64,000 nt of DNA, from the NCBI GenBank assembly GCA_030765065.1, contig CM060990.1, positions 667,380,618-667,444,617 on the forward strand, read 5' to 3'. Made by a program: the position numbers and the translations under genes. This document shows, piece by piece, positions 21,960-32,169 of the stretch. Each line of letters begins with the position of its first letter. The first letter of the stretch is position 1. The notes under the pieces were generated by a model, which worked only from the letters and a program-made list of their open reading frames with translations, did no database searches and was not told the DNA's origin. This DNA is from Deroplatys truncata. Its lineage: Eukaryota; Arthropoda; Insecta; Mantodea; Mantidae.

Positions 21960-22585
21960 GGTCAAATAAACTGCAGATTTAGTGATAAGGCGGTCAATTC
22001 CTTTAAATACCTCGGGTCCATAGTAAACAATAATAATTCAATAGAAGAAGAAGTAAAACAAAGAGTAATCCAGAGAAATAAAGTATATTTAATGTATAAC
22101 AATTTATTTAAAAGCAAGTTGATATCTTTAAGTGCAAAAATAAAAATCTATAATACAATTATAAGGCCTGTAGTAACATACGGTTGTGAAACCTAGGTGC
22201 TCAAAGAGTCGCAATGGAAAAAGGTTTTAATATTTGAAAGAAAGATTTTGAGAAGAATATACGGACCAATTAAATTTAGAGGACAATGGAGGACTCTGAG
22301 AAATTTAAAAAGCAAACCATCATAAATTTTATAACAGCAGAGAGACTAAAATGGTTTGGACACTTGCATAGAACGCCAGAGGAGAGAACTGTCGAAAGAA
22401 TATATAAATGAAATCCTCTCGGATCCAGATTTGGAGGCAGACCTAAAGACAGGTTTTAATATAAATAGAGATCTGAAAAACATGCTTGAACTGGATGGAA
22501 CTGACCAACGATCGTACAGAATGGAAGAAAGTTGTAGAGAAGGCCAAATGAAGTTGTAGTATCTATTACGAAGAAGAAGTAAATC
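21960..22585 (+). pseudogene. RTE-type LINE, C-terminal part of reverse transcriptase ORF
   Basis: Translation gives FKYLGSIVN, then RPVVTYGCET followed by a stop where tryptophan is expected, then LIFERKILRRIYGP and, in another frame, RLKWFGHLHRTPEERTVERIY and GRPKDRF. These motifs, in this order, are the thumb and C-terminal tail shared by RTE/Craft-type arthropod LINEs. Frameshifts near 22300 and 22400 and stops make it inactive. It ends near 22585 in a short GAAGAA-type repeat, in keeping with RTE tails. The 5' part is missing. Confidence 0.8.
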
Positions 22586-22589
22586 ATGG

Positions 22590-23635
22590 TTGTGATTATA
22601 TCGTGGATTAATATGCATTAAAATGTCCAAACTATAGATGTAATTATGCACTTAAACTCTTTAAAACATACAATTAAATATGTAAAAATGTTAAATTATT
22701 GGCTTGGATACACATTACAGAGAACAATATTTTACGAAGGTCTTCAGCAGTGTTTTAAATGATAAGACAAATTTCTGCATAACATTGAAGCAAATCACCG
22801 TAAGGGAGAAATAGAGAGAGAGAGAGAGAAAACAAAGTATTCAAGTATTATTAGTAAGAGTTGTTTATGGGCGTATATTTACGCTTAATTGCAGCCATCT
22901 TTAATGGCTTTTGCTTTGATACATATTAAAGTAAGGTATAAGGTTTTTCAAAGTTTCTGTTTTGATGGAAACCGTATTTCAGCTCGCATAAAGTGGTATT
23001 TTGGAAAAGCAGGTTGAGTATCGCAATCTCTGACAGAAAAAATTAAAATAAACAGCTCTTAATAATGGGTAACCTCATAGATAGATTAAAAAATCCTTTG
23101 TGTAAATAATAAAAACGACAATGCATTACACTAACAAAAGTTTGTCTTAACTCACATTATATAGGGTGATTCAGAATTCCTATTATATAATGCTGGTAGT
23201 AGTAAATCTATTTATCTATAATACTAATAAGTTGAAACACTACTCTGTATAATTACTCTATGTCTTATACTCACTTCTTCACTTTTCCTATTAATTTCCC
23301 ATGTTCACTCACTTTCATGGAAACACCTACTTTATTGCAATATACTTTAACTTTTCCATTATTGCAGCCCTTTTTATCTCAATAAATTCACCCCCCGTCC
23401 TTCATTTCTTATGTTCAAGCATTATGCGGTCTGCATCCTCCTTCCCCTCGCACACTGGACAAGCACCTTCTTGAAAATAATTTCTTAGTTCTCTAAATTT
23501 CTATACACCTGTCCTTATTCATTCCATCCTTTTGCTTCTTTGTTAAGGCGAGAATAAATGGTGAAAATTGTAAAAAAAGACATTTTAAATTTTTGTACCG
23601 TTTTATTTACTGGAATTTCTTCTTTAATTTGGTAT
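22590..23635. other. AT-rich stretch with one possible mariner end
   Basis: A TATAGGGTGATTCAGAATTCC sequence begins at 23161 and resembles an insect mariner terminus next to TA, but no partner end or coding remnant was found beside it. An (AG)n run lies at 22813-22830. Confidence 0.4.
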
Positions 23636-23638
23636 GTA

Positions 23639-24911
23639 TTGAGTGATTTATGAAGAACTGAGACAATTATTTCTTTAATTATTTCAAAACGAGTTATGCT
23701 AGCGACAACTTATTATACCTGAAATGCAGAGGAATTTTGGGAGATTATTTACCTCTATAGCAAATGTTGAAAATGTTCTCCATAAGGCATAACTCAACAC
23801 AGCATTCCATGTTACTGGGCACACTGTTATCAATAGCTTGAATCTCCTGTGTAATGTTGTGTTTCAGATCGTCCAATGTCTGGGGACGTGTGGCATAAAC
23901 CCTGTCTTTTAAGTAACCCCATAGAAGGAAGCCCGGCGATGTCAAATCCGGAGATCTCGGTGGCCACAGGTTCTTGGAAATTATCCGGTCGTCAAAGAAA
24001 CTTGCAATTAGTGCCATGGATTCATTTGATGTATGACATGTAGCGCCGTCCTGCTGAAAATATCCTTGACTCAGCTCTACATCGTCTAGTTGCTCAGTAA
24101 ACTCCATGAAAATCCGTTGGTACTCTGCAGTGTTCATATTGTTTAAAAACAAAATTGGTCCCACTATTCTCTGTGCGGATATTGCGCAACAAACTCCGAT
24201 TTTAACCGGATGCATAGGTGCATAGCCGGATAAATGGAACCATACTTCATCTGTGAGCCATGTGATGGACAATATGGCAGGATTTTGCACAATGAAGCCA
24301 GAAACCAACAATAATAATCCAGTCGTCTATCCTTATCTGGTTCCTGTAACTGATGGACAGGATCCTATACAGCTTTAGGCCTGTACTTTTCACAGCTCTC
24401 TGACACAATGAGTAGCTGTACCCTGTCTCCTCCGACAAACGTCTTAATGATTTTTTGGGTGACTGATCCAGTCGTGCTCTTACGTCAACAACAACCGTGG
24501 GAAGCCTAGATGAACGAGTTTGGCCTTTTTCACTCACCATAGATCCAGTTGTTTCCAATTTGTTTACCAGTCTCAGTATTGTGTTTCTTTGGGGAGGATT
24601 CCGAACACCAAGTTCTCTCTGGTATGCCCTTTGAGTAGCTGTAATTGAATTCGTAATCCAGTATTTCTTTACAACGAAGAGTCATTTAATGTGTACTCCA
24701 TTTTCACGTTGACTAGAACAAAATCTCAAAAACAGTTGCCGACAATAAAACTAATAATTTCAAATTAAGCATGAACATCTGCGCATCTAGTGACAGGCAA
24801 TCGAAACTGCAGAGCATTCTGCTTAATTTGGTGCTAACATTGGGGCATTGAGTGAATTTCGAACAGAATAATTAAAGAAAGAAATGTGTCAGTTCTTCAT
24901 AAAGCACCCTG
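23639..24911 (-). mobile_element. mariner-like element with both ends
   Basis: Inverted ends of about 40 bp pair 23641-23685 with 24862-24907: the left reads TTTATGAAGAACTGAGACA, and the right gives the complementary TTTATGAAGAACTGACACA. Each is followed by TTCTTTCTTTAATTATT-like sequence. One broken transposase gene spans most of the interior. The length of about 1.27 kb is typical. Confidence 0.85.
23745..24701 (-). pseudogene. mariner-like transposase, frameshifted
   Basis: The gene starts at ATG 24701 (MEYTLND). Early codons carry frameshifts, then LETTGSMVSEKGQ and VRARLDQSPKKSLRRLSEETG give the N-terminal helix-turn-helix and linker. After another frameshift near 24260 come TWLTDEVWFHLSG (first aspartate), FQQDGATCHTSNESM (second) and WPPRSPDLTSPGFLLWGYLKDRVY (third acidic region). 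The triad looks like that of the DUF4817-bearing mariner group. The C-terminus has LDDLKHNITQEI as expected, but the codons after CCVELCLMEN are followed by a changed tail. At least two frameshifts make it non-functional. Confidence 0.88.
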
Positions 24912-24914
24912 GGA

Positions 24915-25255
24915 AAGAATCACCAAAGTTGGACCATTGCCTAAGTTGGACCTCCCTCATAGTTCTCTATGTGCTAGTAATTTAAACCGTCTGGTTGGCT
25001 CTGCTACGTTGTCAAGTACACGTAAACCAACGGTCAGTCGGCTATAGCCAGAGAAGAAGAATAGTTGCCATTATTGTGTACTCATCGAATTGTTGCGCTA
25101 CAAGCCATAACGCACTGTATGGAGTACGGGTACGTAAAATTAAAGTATGCGTTATATTTTATCATAACTCAGTACCGGTCTTGCCAGTGTTTTCTATATG
25201 TAGACGTAACATTGTACTCTTACGGACTAGGGACTGGACTGGACTAGTGAACGGA
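24915..25255. other. non-coding stretch
   Basis: Short overlapping plus frames without recognised motifs. The composition lies between the flanking repeats and the AT-rich background. Confidence 0.35.
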
Positions 25256-25261
25256 GGGGAC

Positions 25262-25625
25262 ACCTAGCACAACAACCCTCAAGGGATCTTTTGTGAAGAC
25301 ACCCCCGGGAGGAACGGATGAGGTGAGGCAACCGCTGCAGAGCGAAGCCGGCGAAAGTGGACAGAGGCGCGCAGAGTTCCCTAACGTTCTAGGCTTGACC
25401 ACCCGGCCACGCTAGGGCCGCTCGGAGACGTCCCTCTAGTTGGACCGGAAAAACATTTCCAAAGTGAAAGCCTCCCAGCCATCTACCCGACACCGACCGA
25501 ACCACAACCCCGGAGTCAACTTGAAACATGAAAGGGAAATGAAATGGGATGAAATAGGGAGAGAGAATACACCGCTCCAGCAATCGTTTTTGTCAACCAG
25601 GGAAAATCACGAAAAGCCAATGATC
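25262..25625 (-). repeat. tRNA-headed SINE, family D, 5'-truncated
   Basis: It contains the D landmarks GGAGGAACGGATGAGG (25310-25325), GACAGAGGCGCGCAGAG (25359-25375) and the GTCAACCAGGGAAAATCACG segment at 25593-25612. The tRNA-like head is missing; the copy stops near 25625 where another SINE fragment begins. Confidence 0.65.
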
Positions 25626-25627
25626 TG

Positions 25628-25765
25628 AGTGAGTGGCCTCGTGTAGTGGTTACCATGCTAGCCTCGGTTAGAAAAGACGCGGGGTTTGAACTGCGGACCG
25701 TTCACGAATCCGCGCCTTAAAATCCTTAGCCACCCGTGTGGATTGAGACGATTTTGAAATTGGGT
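25628..25765 (+). repeat. SINE B head fragment
   Basis: CGTGTAGTGGTTACCATGC at 25640-25658 matches the head of SINE B copies at 45113 and 63651. The B-box-like region is degraded. The fragment ends within a C-rich segment near 25760. Confidence 0.6.
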
Positions 25766-25769
25766 AACC

Positions 25770-26280
25770 TGAAAACGAAATCCCCCCTAGAATACCTAAT
25801 TTTAAAATATTCGAGAAAATGATATAGCTTATGCCCGTTTGAAAGAATATGGCTTTTCAATAGTTAAAGAGTTATCAAAATTATTTGAGCGATCTTTAGA
25901 TTATGCTTTACACACGCACATATGCTAATTTTCCCTCTTTAGAACATTGGTACAGACATATATAATTATTATAGCCGATGCTAAACACATTTAATAGTCT
26001 GTGTGCTTTAACATTTTGTATATAAAATTAACACAAATGAAGAAAACACTAAATTATAAAAATAATAAGGTACAGTTAACCATTACTTTTGTTCAGTAAT
26101 AAACTAATAGCCTTTTGAATTAATTTTAACACAGTTTTATCACGAGATTATGGTTTTTCACAATCACCTCCGACGTATCTACTTTCCTCATACGTATTTC
26201 GTTATAGTTGTTTGTCAATTTGCCACTGTGCAGCACAAAACTGAAGGATTTTCACCCGCGATATCATTGTTTGGTTGCGA
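25770..26280. other. AT-rich stretch, nothing recognised
   Basis: No gene or repeat detected. Confidence 0.4.
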
Positions 26281-26286
26281 ATATAT

Positions 26287-26472
26287 GCCGGCTCTCGCAG
26301 CCGTGGTCGCTGGGGTGTATAGCTCTGGCGCTCCGCCAAGCTGAGGGTTTCGGGTTCGATTCCCTGGGCATGGGTGTTTCTGAGTTGTGTAATTGCGTAA
26401 ATAAGCGGTAACGAAAAGAGTAAAAACACAGTATCATAAACTGGGTAAAACAAGGGAACTTAAAAAAAAAAT
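26287..26472 (+). repeat. tRNA-headed SINE, family A
   Basis: Begins GCCGGCTCTCGCAGCCGTGG, has CTCCGCCAAGCTGAGGG and a B-box-like GGTTCGATTCCC (26352-26363), then ends AAGGGAACTT plus poly(A). It is one of four A copies (others 37522, 51290 and 52402). The head is tRNA-like but not a working tRNA. Confidence 0.85.
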
Positions 26473-26525
26473 TACACCAAGCTTAAAACTAAACTAGTAG
26501 CAACTTGTTGCCTGGTCTGAACACA

Positions 26526-27075
26526 TACAGGGTGTATAATTAAAGAAACATTAATAACTCAAAAGCATACGTTCAAATAAGACGGTTGGTAGATTGAAAA
26601 GAGCAGGCTTGCAAGTTTTACTTCATTGTTGTGAACAGAATCACACATGCGCGGGTTTCCCTCAAATGCCTACCATCAGACACTCTACGCTTGGCATGTT
26701 TACCTGCATTGGATAACAAACTTCCCGTTTCTCTGAGCTGCCTATCCCATTTCATTATTGACATGTAAGTGGAAACGGTTGCCCTCGCTCAGAAGTTGTA
26801 CTCACGACAAAAGCGACGTTCCACACGTTTCACAGACTTTTGTTCTGTTAATGATTACACACAAAGCACCTTTTGCTGTGGCGTCTACTCGCAAATGTTA
26901 CCCAATGAAAGGTTATCAAGTTAAATCGTCCGCGCATAAGCGAACCATCTCACAACCATAGAGTAGAGTTTTCAGGCCGCTCTTTTCAATGGTATACCAA
27001 CCGTTTCTCAGCTAAACTTGAATGTTGAAGTTATTAATACTTATTTTATTGTACATATAAGTGGAACACCCTGTA
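26526..27075 (-). mobile_element. non-autonomous mariner-derived element
   Basis: Flanked by TA on both sides with ends CAGGGTGT (26528) and AACACCCTG (27065-27073). On the minus strand a decayed segment encodes RQLRETGSLLSNAGKH and RRVSDGRHLRETRAC, resembling the DNA-binding linker of mariner transposases. Catalytic motifs are absent. At 550 bp it is a deletion derivative. Confidence 0.7.
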
Positions 27076-27196
27076 CTGGTTATCGTATTTTATCTAGTTG
27101 TGCTATTAAAAGCAAAACTCAACTCATTTATATTTCATGGAAGTTAATCGTTAAGTAGTTTATGGATGAATAGAGATAGATTTTTACAATAAACTT

Positions 27197-27901
27197 TGAA
27201 AGGGGATATACTATACATATATATGAATTGTACATATGAAAGGGGATATACTATACATATATAAGAATTGTACAGTAAGAATATAATTCACCAAGAAACA
27301 TGTTAAAATATTCAACATCTGACATCTGTACAGAGCAAATTGTAAGAAACGGGCGAGCTAGCAAATTCCAGGTAAAGCATAATTCTTAATAGAGCCACCT
27401 TTCACCAAGCCAACGAGCAGGGAACAGGTAACGGTCAGGAGAAATAGAAAGAGACAGATAGCGAAAAGAAAGAGACGGAGATATGGAACCGGCTTCACAA
27501 CGCGCAAGGGTGACGCGTAAGCGCACGAATTTGGAGCAACATATTTTCATACATGTTAAGGTAACGCGGTCTCAGGACCAATGAGAAACGTCGTTACACT
27601 TTTAAACGCAGAGGTGAGCGTCACTAGGCTCAGGTATATAAGGGCAAACAAAACCCCAGATTACCCACTCTCTCTGTTCTCTTCTAGAATATCATCGGTA
27701 CGAAGTGTTACGCTCTTAGCGACAGATGCACGTGTGTGTGCATAAGGGTGGGAGTGCGTGTGCAGATAGTTAGGCTCCTGACTTATTTAAAGTGTGGGAT
27801 TAGAATAATGGAAAAGGCTAGCCGCCCATAAATATTTAAATTGTTAATAAACTATACTGATTAAAGGAAATGCAGTTTATTTTTAATTTGCCTGACCCAC
27901 A
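27197..27901 (+). repeat. LTR, family L2, with duplicated 5' end
   Basis: The LTR starts TGAAAGGGGATATA and ends GCCTGACCCACA. It contains the promoter-like GGTATATAAGGGC at 27634-27646 and an AATAAA signal at 27846-27851. The first about 40 bp are tandemly duplicated (27197-27236 and 27237-27276). Homologous copies lie at 49476-49979 and 53697-54351. No internal coding region follows, so it appears to be a solo LTR or a remnant. Confidence 0.75.
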
Positions 27902-28180
27902 ATATCCTGAGAACCAAGAGTTAGATATAAGTAGGAAAAAGTTAGGAATGGAAAACGCAACAGCCGACGAGCATCCATAGCCGAGGAACAACACTGCAGC
28001 AGATAGCATCAACCCAAGGACCGACATTTCTCGCTACAAATAGAGTACAGCAACCGTTTCCCGCTACAACTTCACTGCTCATATTTTTTCTTTTTCTATT
28101 GAGAACATATTTAAAAGTGTCTTTACTTCATCGTCAGCTGGCACCGACTTTCGTGACTTTCATTTTCCTCAGGTGGCGGA
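27902..28180. other. short non-coding flank of LTR L2
   Basis: The first bases (ATCCTGAGAA) match the sequence after the other L2 copies, so a little internal region may be retained. Otherwise nothing recognised. Confidence 0.4.
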
Positions 28181-28184
28181 TGTA

Positions 28185-28560
28185 TTTATTTTGTGATCAA
28201 GCTTTCTTCAATAGATGTATAGAAGTTGATTAAATTCTCTTTGTGCTTGTGCATGAAAGGTTTTTCCCAAGTTGATAGAGCTACTGATCTGTCATTTTGT
28301 TTTATTAATTTTGCCTCTATTCTTAGTTCATGACCTTTTTCCTAAAGGTGTGCTATGATGAAAGGTTTACTTACCCGTTTGATTTTGCATTCCTGAACTG
28401 CTCCTTTCATCTGGTTTCAAGGCTATGTTTATTCCGTCCAATGCAGAACTTTTCACAGTCCATACAATGATCTTGTAGATACCTGACTTTTATGTTCAGA
28501 GATTCTCTGTCTTTGTAATTTATTTGGTCAATGATCCAATATTTAAATTGTTCTTTGGTA
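28185..28560 (-). pseudogene. Penelope-like element, GIY-YIG endonuclease remnant
   Basis: On the minus strand DCEKFCIGRNKHSLETR, a stop, then KEQFRNAKS gives the degenerate core of a GIY-YIG nuclease: YIGQT is changed to CIGRN, followed by the R..EH-type helix. In a shifted frame it continues SKPFIIAHL, a stop, EKGHELRIEAKL and TWEKPFMHKHKENLIN, which keeps the spacing of the C-terminal acidic residue in Penelope-like proteins. The reverse transcriptase upstream is absent. The enzyme nicks DNA for retrotransposition; this copy is dead. Confidence 0.65.
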
Positions 28561-28702
28561 TCAATTCTATATGTAATGTAATATTTATTTCTGCATTATT
28601 ACAATAATACAATAAAGCTTACATCTAAAACTTGTGTTTAGTACACCAGTTTTCTAGCTCCCCCATATTTAGCCCCTAGGCTGTATATATGGGATAAAGC
28701 AA

Positions 28703-29600
28703 CTATACCATCTCTCCACTTTCCAAACTATGCCCGTTCTGCTGTACCTTTCTTAAGCTCCTTATCCAATTATCCCTTGTGTTGCCTAAAAATGTCCTCA
28801 TCATTTTAATTGTTTCTACTTTTGCGCTTTCCAACATTCTTAATGCTACTGCTTCTTTGTTTAAGTTGTCCCATTTTTTGTTCCATATAACCTCTCTCCA
28901 CCTTTTAACCTTATCACATTCTATTAGACAATGAAAAGTACTACCCGATTCATCACACATAATACATATCCCCGAACAATTATATCCATTCCTTTTTAAA
29001 AATATTACTCCTGTGCGCATCCACGCAAGTCCTATTCTACCAAATTTATTGCATATATCTACATACTTCTCCCTTCCCCAATTTCTTTTAACTGATTTAT
29101 ACAAGATCAATGATCTTTTATCCTCAAAAGTAGCCCAAATCTCTTGTTTCTCGATATCTTCCACCCTCAATCTCACTTCTTTCCAAAGCCCACTGTTATT
29201 ATATTTATCTAATAGGAAAATATTCCTCATGCCAATTTCTTTTAGCACATTTCCCATCTCCCCTAACCAACACTCTTCTCCTAAGACAGCTTTTTGAAAC
29301 TGTATACATTCTTTTAATATATTACTATCTTCTAAATTTAAACATCTACACTAATACTTCAAAATTCTTTCCACTATTATACCTTTTCTCCCTATCCTTC
29401 CTAGCTCTGCCAGTGCTACAGCCCTTGGTGGACTCTTGGGTAAACCCAGAACTACTCTACAAAACATTCTATGGACTATATCAATCTTAATCCATCCCAT
29501 ATTTCTATTCCATATAACATTTTTGACTCCACTACTCAATTCTATATTGCAGTCCTTGAGTGTTTTCTGGAATTTTTCTTTTTTTCCAAGAGTTATCTTT
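28703..29600 (-). pseudogene. LINE ORF C-terminus with HC zinc motif
   Basis: A 184-codon open segment (29257-28703) contains KRNWGREKYVDICNKFGRIGLAWMRTG and CIMCDESGSTFHCLIECDKVKRWR, the C-x2-C-x7-H-x4-C finger at the end of many non-LTR retrotransposon ORFs. Upstream in the same strand is KIDIVHRMFCRVVLGLPKSPPRAVALAELGR (29491-29399), a post-RT thumb motif. A stop near 29345 separates the two. Polymerase and endonuclease domains are missing. The clade is not certain. Confidence 0.75.
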
Positions 29601-29604
29601 TAAC

Positions 29605-29955
29605 TACTTTGGTTTATTAAAATTCTTTACTTCTTAATCCACAAGCTTTTTTGTACCCACTGCCTATTGGATCGCAGCCTTCCACTTTAATACAATTGTC
29701 TGTGTGTTTTCTGAATACGTCGAACTCTAATTTGTTCATTTTCTTGATAATATTTAAGCCCAAGAGTGATAGACAATAAGTAGAATACAGTTTCTATTTG
29801 ATGTTTTGCTCTTGTATGTTTAAAAACTTCCATATATCGATTGAAGAAAGCTTGACCACAAAACACATACATTATATTCTAAAGAAGAACGGATATCGTG
29901 GTAGTTGGAACCAGGTGATTATCAAAGAAAAAACTTTTAAACACTTCTGGATAAA
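29605..29955. other. non-coding stretch, possible second Penelope-like tail
   Basis: ATCGATTGAAGAAAGCTTGA near 29837-29856 on plus matches the end of the Penelope-like relic read on minus at about 28200 (ATTGAAGAAAGCTTGATCAC), so a short inverted copy of that 3' end may lie here. No coding motif is strong enough to call. Confidence 0.35.
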
Positions 29956-29959
29956 AATT

Positions 29960-30013
29960 AAATTGAGTTTTATTTTTGGACGCTTTGTAAATTATTCTTA
30001 GCGTTCCATCCTA
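29960..30013 (-). repeat. SINE B 3' fragment
   Basis: On minus it reads GGAACGC...AGCGTCC..AAAATAAAACTCAAT, the 3' end of SINE B. The mariner at 30014 is inserted where other SINE B copies continue GGGACGCTAAG. The right half of the SINE is not found beyond the mariner. Confidence 0.7.
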
Positions 30014-31190
30014 TACAGGGTGAATCACCTAAAACTTCCACCGCAAATATTTCGAAAATGGAAAGTGCTATTGATGTGCAGTTTTCACAGCTTGATTGGT
30101 AGTCAGGGGCTTGTACATTTATCCTATAAACAGACTTTAATAATACTTAGAAAGTGTATTTTTGAGCAAACATACAATTTTTTAAATGGGACAATGCCTA
30201 GTTACATCAACAGAATAAAGGTAAGGTAAATTAGAATATAAATGGTCTTTGTTGCAGGATTCTAGTGCAAGTGTTTTACGAGAAATCGTATTTTGAAAAG
30301 TTTCCACCCCGACAATTGTTTGTCCCATTCAACCTGCTTAGTTGCTAGGTACGATGTTGTTATGTTTGTTTGCATTGTGTTTTCTGTTCATTGATTGCAT
30401 TGCGACTTTCTGGTCAGTCAGTTTGTGACAGTTCAAGCAGTAAGTCGTGAGTGGAAGATGGGGTTTACTAATGCAGAAAAAGCCGACATGCTCATGGTGT
30501 ATGGAGAGTGTAGGAGGAATGCAGTTCGTTCCTGTACGGTGTATGCGGAAACGTATCCCAATAGACGTCAACCATCTCGGCAATTATTTATCAACCTCTT
30601 CAACCAATTACGTGAAAATGGTACTGTATACATAGAAAACGTAACAGAAACAAACAAGTGACTGGAGAAGAGGCAGAAATTAATGTTTTGGCTGCCGTTG
30701 CAGTAGATCCGCAAATTAGCTTCCGGACAATCGCATGTGAAAGTGGCATAAGTCAGGAAAGTGTACTGCGAATTCTCTATCGACGTAGGTTGCATCCCTA
30801 TCACATCTCTCTCCATCAAGAGCTGCATGGAAACGATTTTGAGAATCGTGTTAATTTTTGTACATGGGCATTAAGGCATGATACTCCAGATTCATCATGT
30901 ATCTTGTTTAGTGATGAGGCAACATTTACTAATCATGGCCAGGTAAACCGCAGAAACATGCACTATTGGTCTGTTGACAATCCGCGTTGGCTTCGTCCGG
31001 TGAAACGTCAGCGTCCATGGAGTTTAAACGTGTGGTGTGGGATAGTGAACCATCAGCTCATAGGCCCTTTGTTCATAGAAGGAACAATGAACTCGAACAA
31101 GTATCGCCGGGTTACTTTTGGATGGAAATGATAATACTGGTAGTAACGTTTCGTGTTAAAATCCGCCTCAATTTATAAAACTTAATTTTT
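30014..31190 (+). mobile_element. mariner-like element, 3'-truncated
   Basis: The left end is TA followed by CAGGGTGAATCACC, a mariner-type terminus. A broken transposase starts at 30458. The coding region stops matching after NSNKYRR near 31113, and no right inverted end is seen, so the 3' third has been lost. Confidence 0.75.
30458..31131 (+). pseudogene. mariner-like transposase, frameshifted and truncated
   Basis: Starts MGFTNAEKADMLMVYGECRRNA, with NRRQPSRQLFINLFNQLRENG completing the N-terminal DUF4817-type domain. A frameshift near 30640-30660 leads into VTGEEAEINVLAAVAVDPQ and ISFRTIACESGISQESVLRIL, the second helix-turn-helix. The first catalytic aspartate is in CILFSDEATFTNHG; WSLNVWCGIVNHQLIGPLFIEGTMNSNKYRR follows. 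The second and third catalytic residues are missing because the gene is cut off. Apart from the single frameshift the retained frame is clean, which suggests a relatively recent copy. Confidence 0.9.
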
Positions 31191-31194
31191 CTGA

Positions 31195-31550
31195 TTCATT
31201 CTATGGTGCCAAATGACATCTATGGTCTCATAAGTGCTAACGCCTGGTATTATATAAATATCTTTATTATTACGGGTTAGGTTAATCTGAGATATTACTT
31301 TGCATACAAAAAATGCAGTATATCATTTATTGTTTTTGATAACAAATGCTTGTAGGATTTAACTAAACTGACTTTACATACAGGTGGCCTCCAGCCATTG
31401 ACACCTAAACGTTTGTTGCCCGCGCTATTTAGGACCTCATCATGCTGCCCACACACACGTAGCTTGCTACTGTTAAATAATGTTAGCGCTTTCAGCATAT
31501 TAGCACCGGGCTTAGTTTGTTAGGCTTTGGGATAGTACACGGAGCTCCAA
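31195..31550. other. non-coding stretch
   Basis: AT-rich, then a segment near 31380-31500 with a 67-codon minus frame of no recognised family. Nothing else seen. Confidence 0.35.
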
Positions 31551-31554
31551 CCGG

Positions 31555-32155
31555 TGGAGCAGAGCGCATCCTACAGTTAGGTCCATTGTCTCTTACAGAC
31601 ACATCCGGGAGGAAAGGCGGGAGTCCTGAAGGGCTACCAGTTCCGGAAAGTGGTGCGAGCTAAGCGAAGGCGGGGCCCCAACATTTCCAGATTGTGCCTA
31701 TGCTGATGCCGGCACTAGGCCTTTCATGATGGGCCATTTCCCACAGAGCACCCGAAAGGCGCCCCCGCAGGGTGCTCACCAAGATAGTGCTTGTCTTTTA
31801 ATAGAACAACTTGACATATTCTCTTCGAAAGTTGAGGATAGGGCATCTCCTTTAGAGAGCGTCCAACAGGCTGTCCAACCGAACTGCCGCCAGGGAGAAA
31901 ATCTTTCCGCAGAGAAAATTACACCCCCACCGCAACACACCAACTCTCACTGTTACATCCAGTAACGTGAAAACAGAATGAGAAGCAAATGAAACAAAAC
32001 GAAATAAGGGACAGGAACATTCTTGGTAGTGTACGAGTATGCTTTTAATCAGGCATTCACCTGCAGATCTGAAAACCACGAAGAAATCTAGCCTGTGTGA
32101 CCAGTTCAAAGGGAATCGATCTCAGGACCTCGCTAATATGAGCTATAGAGGTTAT
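31555..32155 (-). repeat. tRNA-headed SINE, family D-like, divergent
   Basis: A GGGAATCGATCTCAGGACC segment at 32112-32130 is the minus-strand B-box/head region. The shared middle (CAGGCATTCACCTGCAGA near 32050) and D-like body (CATCCGGGAGGAAAGG near 31602) follow in order toward lower coordinates. Divergence is higher than in other D copies and the 3' body has extra sequence. Confidence 0.55.
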
Positions 32156-32169
32156 AATGTCATCTGTTT

